Shown: positions 59,799-64,000 of the stretch, in pieces
How positions within the stretch are numbered: the stretch's first letter is position 1
Layout: every line of letters begins with the position of its first letter
DNA from: Flavobacterium sp. ENC
GTDB lineage: Bacteria; Bacteroidota; Bacteroidia; Flavobacteriales; Flavobacteriaceae
Assembly (NCBI RefSeq): GCF_020991415.1
Contig: NZ_JAJMOY010000004.1
Location: 372,001-436,000, forward strand
DNA length: 64,000 nt
Reading direction: 5' to 3'
Position numbers and translations under genes: made by a program
The notes under the pieces: model-generated
Databases searched by the model: none
Told to the model about the DNA's origin: nothing
What the model saw: only the letters and a program-made list of their open reading frames with translations

Positions 59799-62516
59799 AT
59801 GAAAGACGAAGAAGACGATAACATAATTCCAAACGATGACGGAAATAATTCAGAGGAGAATCAGCCTGATGAAAATCAGGACGGAGACGACGATGAAATT
59901 ATCAACGTAGATGCTAAAAATTTCGAAGGACAGCATTTTTACGAAAACCAGGAAGAAGAAGGAGAGGACGTTATTACGAAAGTAACGGGCATGTACAAAG
60001 ACTGGTTTCTGGATTATGCTTCCTATGTAATCTTAGAACGTGCAGTTCCGGCTATTGAAGACGGTTTTAAACCCGTTCAGCGTCGTATTATGCACTCTTT
60101 GAAAGAATTAGACGATGGCCGTTATAATAAGGTTGCCAATGTTGTAGGGCACACCATGCAGTATCACCCACACGGAGATGCGAGTATTGGGGATGCGATG
60201 GTGCAAATTGGACAAAAAGATTTATTGATTGACTGCCAGGGAAACTGGGGAAATATCTTAACAGGTGACGGAGCAGCTGCCTCGCGTTACATCGAGGCAC
60301 GTTTATCTAAATTTGCTTTGGAGGTTTTGTACTCTCCAAAAATTACCGATTGGGGTGTTTCGTACGATGGCCGTCGTGCAGAACCCAACAACCTTCCGGT
60401 AAAGTTTCCGTTGCTTTTGGCACAGGGAGCCGAGGGAATTGCAGTGGGACTTTCGACTAAAGTGTTACCGCACAACTTCAATGAGTTAATCGATGCTTCG
60501 ATCAAGATTTTAAAAGGAAAAGCTTTTACCTTATATCCTGATTTCATGACACAGGGTATCGCTGACGTGTCCAACTATAATGACGGACTTCGTGGCGGAC
60601 GTGTGCGTGTGCGTGCTAAAATTGCCCAATTAGACAAAAATACACTGGTCATTACGCAAATTCCGTTTTCGACCAATACCACGACTTTGATTGACAGTAT
60701 TTTGAAAGCCAACGATAAAGGTAAAATCAAAATCAAGAAAATCGAAGACAATACAGCAGCAGATGTTGAGATCTTAATTCATCTTTTTCCGGGCGTTTCT
60801 CCGGACAAAACAATCGACGCTTTGTTTGCTTTTACTGCCTGCGAAACTTCTGTAGCGCCTTTAGGTTGTGTAATTGAGGACAACAAACCGCTGTTTATCG
60901 GAGTTTCTGAAATGTTGAAAATTTCGACACACAGAACGGTTGATTTGCTTCGTCAGGAATTAGAAATCCAGTTAGAAGAATTAAAAAACAAATGGCATTT
61001 CTCTACATTAGAGAAAATCTTCATTCGTGAAGAAATGTACATCGATTTCAAACTGTATTCAGACAGGGAATCGCTTTATAAATACTTATATGATCGATTT
61101 GAGCCTTTCAAAAAATCATTCGTCAGGGAAATTACAGATGAGGATTTACAAAGACTGACCCAGATTCCAATGATTCGTATTACCCGTTTTGACTCTGACA
61201 AAGCCGATGATTTTATCGCGAAGTTAGAAGACGAAATGAAGGAAGTCGAGCATAACTTAGAGCATTTGACTGATTTTGCGATTGCTTATTTTACCAAATT
61301 AAAAGAGAAATACGGAAAAGGCCGCGAACGCCAGACCGAACTTCGTGTTTTTGATAATGTTGAAGCTACAAAAGTAGTGTTGCGTAACACAAAACTATAC
61401 GTAAACCGCGAGGAAGGTTTTGTTGGAACCAGTCTGAAAAAAGACGAATACCTGACCGATTGTTCTGATATTGATGATGTAATTGTGTTTTTGCGTGACG
61501 GAAAAATGCTGGTGACAAAAGTCGACGCCAAAACGTTTGTAGGGAAAGATATTATACACGTTGCTATTTTTGATAAAAGCGATAAGCGTACCATTTACAA
61601 CATGATCTATCGTGATGGAAAATCCGGGCCTTCTTATATCAAACGTTTCAACGTTTCGGGTGTAACACGTGATAAGCCGTATGATTTAACCAATGAAACG
61701 GCAGGTTCACAAGTGGTTTATTTTTCGCATAATCCGAATGGGGAAGCAGAAGTAATCACGATTTTATTACGTCAGGTCGGAACGATCAAAAAATTGAAAT
61801 TCGATATTGATTTCGCCAAATTAGCGATTAAAGGACGTGCCTCTAAAGGAAATTTAGTGACTAAATATCCAATCAAGAAAATCGAACTGAAGGAAAAAGG
61901 AATTTCGACATTGCTGCCAAGAAAAGTTTGGTTTGATGATACGGTAAAACGTTTAAACGTTGATGCCAGAGGAGAATTACTGGGTGAATTTAAGCCAAGT
62001 GACAAAATTCTGATTATCAACCAAAGCGGAAAACTGAAGGTTATTATTCCGGAATTATCAACTCATTTTGATGAAGATATGATTGTTCTGGAGAAATTCA
62101 ATCCGAAAAAACCAATCTCGGCCATTTATTTTGATGGTGAAAAAGAGCGCTATTACCTGAAACGTTTTCTGGTGGAAACCGAAAAAGAAGAGAGCTTTAT
62201 TACAGAACATCCGAATTCGCAATTAGAAATCGTATCGACAGATTATCGTCCGGTGGCGCAATTAATTTTCGCCAAAGTAAAAGGAGTCCAGAAAGAAGAT
62301 TTACATATAGATGTGGAAGACTTTATAGCTGTAAAAGGCTTTAAAGCACTGGGAAATCAACTGACAGCCGATAAGTTAAAACAAGTCAATTTACTGGACC
62401 CACTGCCGTATGAAGAACCCGTTGAAGAAGTTCCGGAAAAACCGGAATTAGAAGAGGATGATTCAGTGGAAACCGAATTAGACGACGACGGCCAGATTGG
62501 ACTGGTTTTGGAATAA
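59799..62516 (+). CDS. parC: DNA topoisomerase IV subunit A
   Basis: 905 residues, the DNA-cutting half of topoisomerase IV. A very acidic N-terminal extension of about 60 residues precedes the core (DWFLDYASYVILERAVPAIEDGFKPVQRRI-type start). The catalytic tyrosine is Tyr164 in ASRYIEARLS, with HPHGDASIGDA upstream. The C-terminal domain has beta-pinwheel-like repeats, but I see no GyrA box (QRRGGKG), in line with topoisomerase IV. The last 30 residues are also acidic. Follows the lipoprotein gene by 36 bases; terminator after the stop. Confidence 0.93.
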   Translation: MKDEEDDNIIPNDDGNNSEENQPDENQDGDDDEIINVDAKNFEGQHFYENQEEEGEDVITKVTGMYKDWFLDYASYVILERAVPAIEDGFKPVQRRIMHSLKELDDGRYNKVANVVGHTMQYHPHGDASIGDAMVQIGQKDLLIDCQGNWGNILTGDGAAASRYIEARLSKFALEVLYSPKITDWGVSYDGRRAEPNNLPVKFPLLLAQGAEGIAVGLSTKVLPHNFNELIDASIKILKGKAFTLYPDFMTQGIADVSNYNDGLRGGRVRVRAKIAQLDKNTLVITQIPFSTNTTTLIDSILKANDKGKIKIKKIEDNTAADVEILIHLFPGVSPDKTIDALFAFTACETSVAPLGCVIEDNKPLFIGVSEMLKISTHRTVDLLRQELEIQLEELKNKWHFSTLEKIFIREEMYIDFKLYSDRESLYKYLYDRFEPFKKSFVREITDEDLQRLTQIPMIRITRFDSDKADDFIAKLEDEMKEVEHNLEHLTDFAIAYFTKLKEKYGKGRERQTELRVFDNVEATKVVLRNTKLYVNREEGFVGTSLKKDEYLTDCSDIDDVIVFLRDGKMLVTKVDAKTFVGKDIIHVAIFDKSDKRTIYNMIYRDGKSGPSYIKRFNVSGVTRDKPYDLTNETAGSQVVYFSHNPNGEAEVITILLRQVGTIKKLKFDIDFAKLAIKGRASKGNLVTKYPIKKIELKEKGISTLLPRKVWFDDTVKRLNVDARGELLGEFKPSDKILIINQSGKLKVIIPELSTHFDEDMIVLEKFNPKKPISAIYFDGEKERYYLKRFLVETEKEESFITEHPNSQLEIVSTDYRPVAQLIFAKVKGVQKEDLHIDVEDFIAVKGFKALGNQLTADKLKQVNLLDPLPYEEPVEEVPEKPELEEDDSVETELDDDGQIGLVLE

Positions 62517-62521
62517 TAAAG

Positions 62522-62548
62522 AAGAGCTCCTTTTCAGGAGCTTTTTTT
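62522..62548 (+). terminator. Terminator of parC
   Basis: Stem around AGCTCCT/AGGAGCT (62525-62531 with 62536-62542), extended by three A-T or G-T pairs, then a T-run. Confidence 0.85.
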
Positions 62549-62610
62549 AAGACTTAAAATCATGTAAGTTGTGAAGTTTTGAAATGGATTGATATCTCTA
62601 AATATAAAAT

Positions 62611-63978
62611 ATGAAAAGAATATTTACACTATTATTTATTTGTTTGAGTTTGCAAATTTTTGGTCAGTGCTGGAAAAGTATTGACGGAGCCATAGGACAT
62701 ACTATTGCCTTAAAATATGATGGTACTCTTTGGACTTGGGGTGATAACTGGGCAGGCCAATTGGGAGACGGAACAATCGTAAATAAAAGTGTACCGCGAC
62801 AAATAGGAACTGATACAGATTGGGAGAAAATTGCTGCAGGCGGAAGTTATTCTATTGCCATAAAAAAAGATGGTACCTTATGGACATGGGGAAGTAATAC
62901 TTATGGTCAGTTAGGGAATGGCACAACCACGAATGTAACGGTACCCACAAAAATAGGAAGTGATACCAATTGGACTTTTGTCAGCGCGGGAACATATCAT
63001 ACTATTGCACTTAAATCAGATGGTACTTTATGGGCATGGGGAAGAAATAATTACGGTCAATTGGGGGACGGAACAACGATTAATGGAAGTATACCCAAAA
63101 AGTTGGGGATAGATACGAATTGGCGAACTATTTCTACGGGCGATGGTCATGTGATGGCCATTAAAACCGATGGTACGCTTTGGACATGGGGATATAACTG
63201 GGCAGGTCAATTGGGGAATAATACCTATACAGATCAAAAATTCCCGCTTCAGGTAGGAAGTGCTACTGACTGGCAAACCGTCACAGGAGGATATTATTTT
63301 ACTCTTGCCATAAAAACAAATGGCACGCTTTGGGCCTGGGGAAGTAATTCTAACTATGAGTTAGGAGATGGTACTCTTGTAGAAACGAGGCGAGTACCTG
63401 CACCAATAGGAACTGATACCGATTGGAGCAGCATTAGCGCGGGAGCCTACCACGGTGTTGCAATGAAAACAGATGGAACAATTTGGTTGTGGGGAGATAA
63501 TTACTACGGACAATTAGGGAATGGAACAAAAAATTACGGACGCGTACCCGCTAAGCTGGAAGAGGCTAACGACTGGCAAAGCATTAATACAGGTACTGTA
63601 CACACGCTTGTCATTAAAAAAGATGGCTCTCTTTGGGGATGGGGGCAAAATTTCTACAGACAGTTAGGCGTTCCTTCGGGACTTGAAAGAAGGGTTCCGG
63701 TTGAAATTGTGTGTGGCGTAAGTTTGGGAGTTGATGATTTTGACCTTACCAGTAACACAACGGTTTATCCTAATCCTGTGAAGGATACTTTCAGGGTAAA
63801 ACATTCAGGTACTATCAAGACAATGAAAATTTATGACATTAAAGGGACAGTGGTAAAAAATATCACGGAAAATTTTGATGGCGAGATGAATATTTCAAAT
63901 TTGCAAAAAGGAATTTATATTCTAAAGTTTGTGGATGATAAGAACAAGGTTTTTAGTAGCAGGCTAATTAAGGAATAG
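62611..63978 (+). CDS. RCC1-repeat protein with T9SS C-terminal sorting domain
   Basis: 455 residues. Signal peptide 1-18 (QIFGQ). Seven RCC1 repeats follow, each about 51 residues with a DGTLWTWGxNxxGQLG core, enough for one seven-bladed propeller; repeats 5 and 7 are the most divergent. A type A T9SS sorting domain ends the chain (about 385-455: VYPNPVKDTF, MKIYDIKGTVV, LQKGIYILKF), so it is sent through the type IX system and anchored or released at the surface. Bacterial RCC1 proteins are poorly known; a binding role is inferred. Confidence 0.9.
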   Translation: MKRIFTLLFICLSLQIFGQCWKSIDGAIGHTIALKYDGTLWTWGDNWAGQLGDGTIVNKSVPRQIGTDTDWEKIAAGGSYSIAIKKDGTLWTWGSNTYGQLGNGTTTNVTVPTKIGSDTNWTFVSAGTYHTIALKSDGTLWAWGRNNYGQLGDGTTINGSIPKKLGIDTNWRTISTGDGHVMAIKTDGTLWTWGYNWAGQLGNNTYTDQKFPLQVGSATDWQTVTGGYYFTLAIKTNGTLWAWGSNSNYELGDGTLVETRRVPAPIGTDTDWSSISAGAYHGVAMKTDGTIWLWGDNYYGQLGNGTKNYGRVPAKLEEANDWQSINTGTVHTLVIKKDGSLWGWGQNFYRQLGVPSGLERRVPVEIVCGVSLGVDDFDLTSNTTVYPNPVKDTFRVKHSGTIKTMKIYDIKGTVVKNITENFDGEMNISNLQKGIYILKFVDDKNKVFSSRLIKE

Positions 63979-64000
63979 CTTGATTATAAACAAAATCTTT

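Noticed and set aside
61286-61594. 102-codon minus-strand ORF
   Set aside because: Antisense to parC, frame mirrors the coding frame; no independent support.
1-64000. Prophage, integron, insertion sequence or defence island
   Set aside because: No transposase, integrase, phage structural, restriction or Cas-like protein found among the coding regions; repeats present are non-coding palindromes.

Overview
The window is a low-GC, gene-dense chromosomal segment from a member of the Bacteroidota, most likely a Flavobacterium. The grounds are a SusC/SusD pair, TonB-dependent receptors with a carboxypeptidase-like N-terminal domain, a type IX secretion (T9SS) C-terminal sorting domain, lipoproteins with acidic residues just after the lipid cysteine, families typical of Flavobacteriia (TIGR02757, LIC_10190, DUF6146), and promoter-like TTG / TAnnTTTG elements in place of E. 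coli-type promoters. I see no rRNA, intact tRNA, insertion sequence, prophage or CRISPR array.

Layout. 1-4914: a YfhO-type membrane protein cut by the window edge, a glycosyltransferase and a flippase (surface glycan synthesis). 5409-8581: a small membrane protein and uvrA. 8778-20519: a polysaccharide utilisation locus, with a propeller/Y_Y_Y/LuxR-type sensor-regulator, SusC, SusD, a PKD lipoprotein and two GH16 glucanases; it probably captures and cuts a beta-1,3-glucan such as laminarin. 20852-23395: an ECF sigma factor, a 47-residue ORF, a decayed short gene and a TPR protein. 23511-30392: housekeeping and conserved genes (endonuclease III without its Fe-S cysteines, Bcp peroxiredoxin, a metallo-beta-lactamase-fold hydrolase, an esterase, a dihydroorotase-like protein without its metal ligands). 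30543-41101: a BatA-type protein, a lactonase, a DEAD-box helicase, TIGR02757, LIC_10190, an ABC ATPase with an inserted transmembrane hairpin, and small membrane or lipoproteins. 41206-45065: serA, serC, a LuxC-type acyl-CoA reductase and a divergent ferredoxin. 45223-56980: a carboxypeptidase-regulatory-domain protein, a methyltransferase, a TonB receptor, ychF, a beta-barrel protein carrying a G10 tract, a BrkB-type protein, an FMN reductase, a transglutaminase-like protein and pncB. 57142-63978: topoisomerase IV parE and parC with a lipoprotein gene between them, then a seven-repeat RCC1 protein with a T9SS signal.

How genes work together. The PUL reads as one system: a membrane-spanning regulator senses glycan at its periplasmic propeller and drives the susC-susD-PKD-GH16 operon; the second GH16 has an ordinary signal peptide and may act in the periplasm or be secreted. 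serC and serA together feed serine synthesis.

The most unusual items are the ABC ATPase with a membrane hairpin inside its nucleotide-binding domain (38122-39000), the G10 tract in an outer-membrane protein gene where gain or loss of one G gives a stop within a few codons (51757-51766), and several families of palindromic or low-complexity intergenic repeats that recur across the window, many placed 3' of genes and able to fold as terminators.
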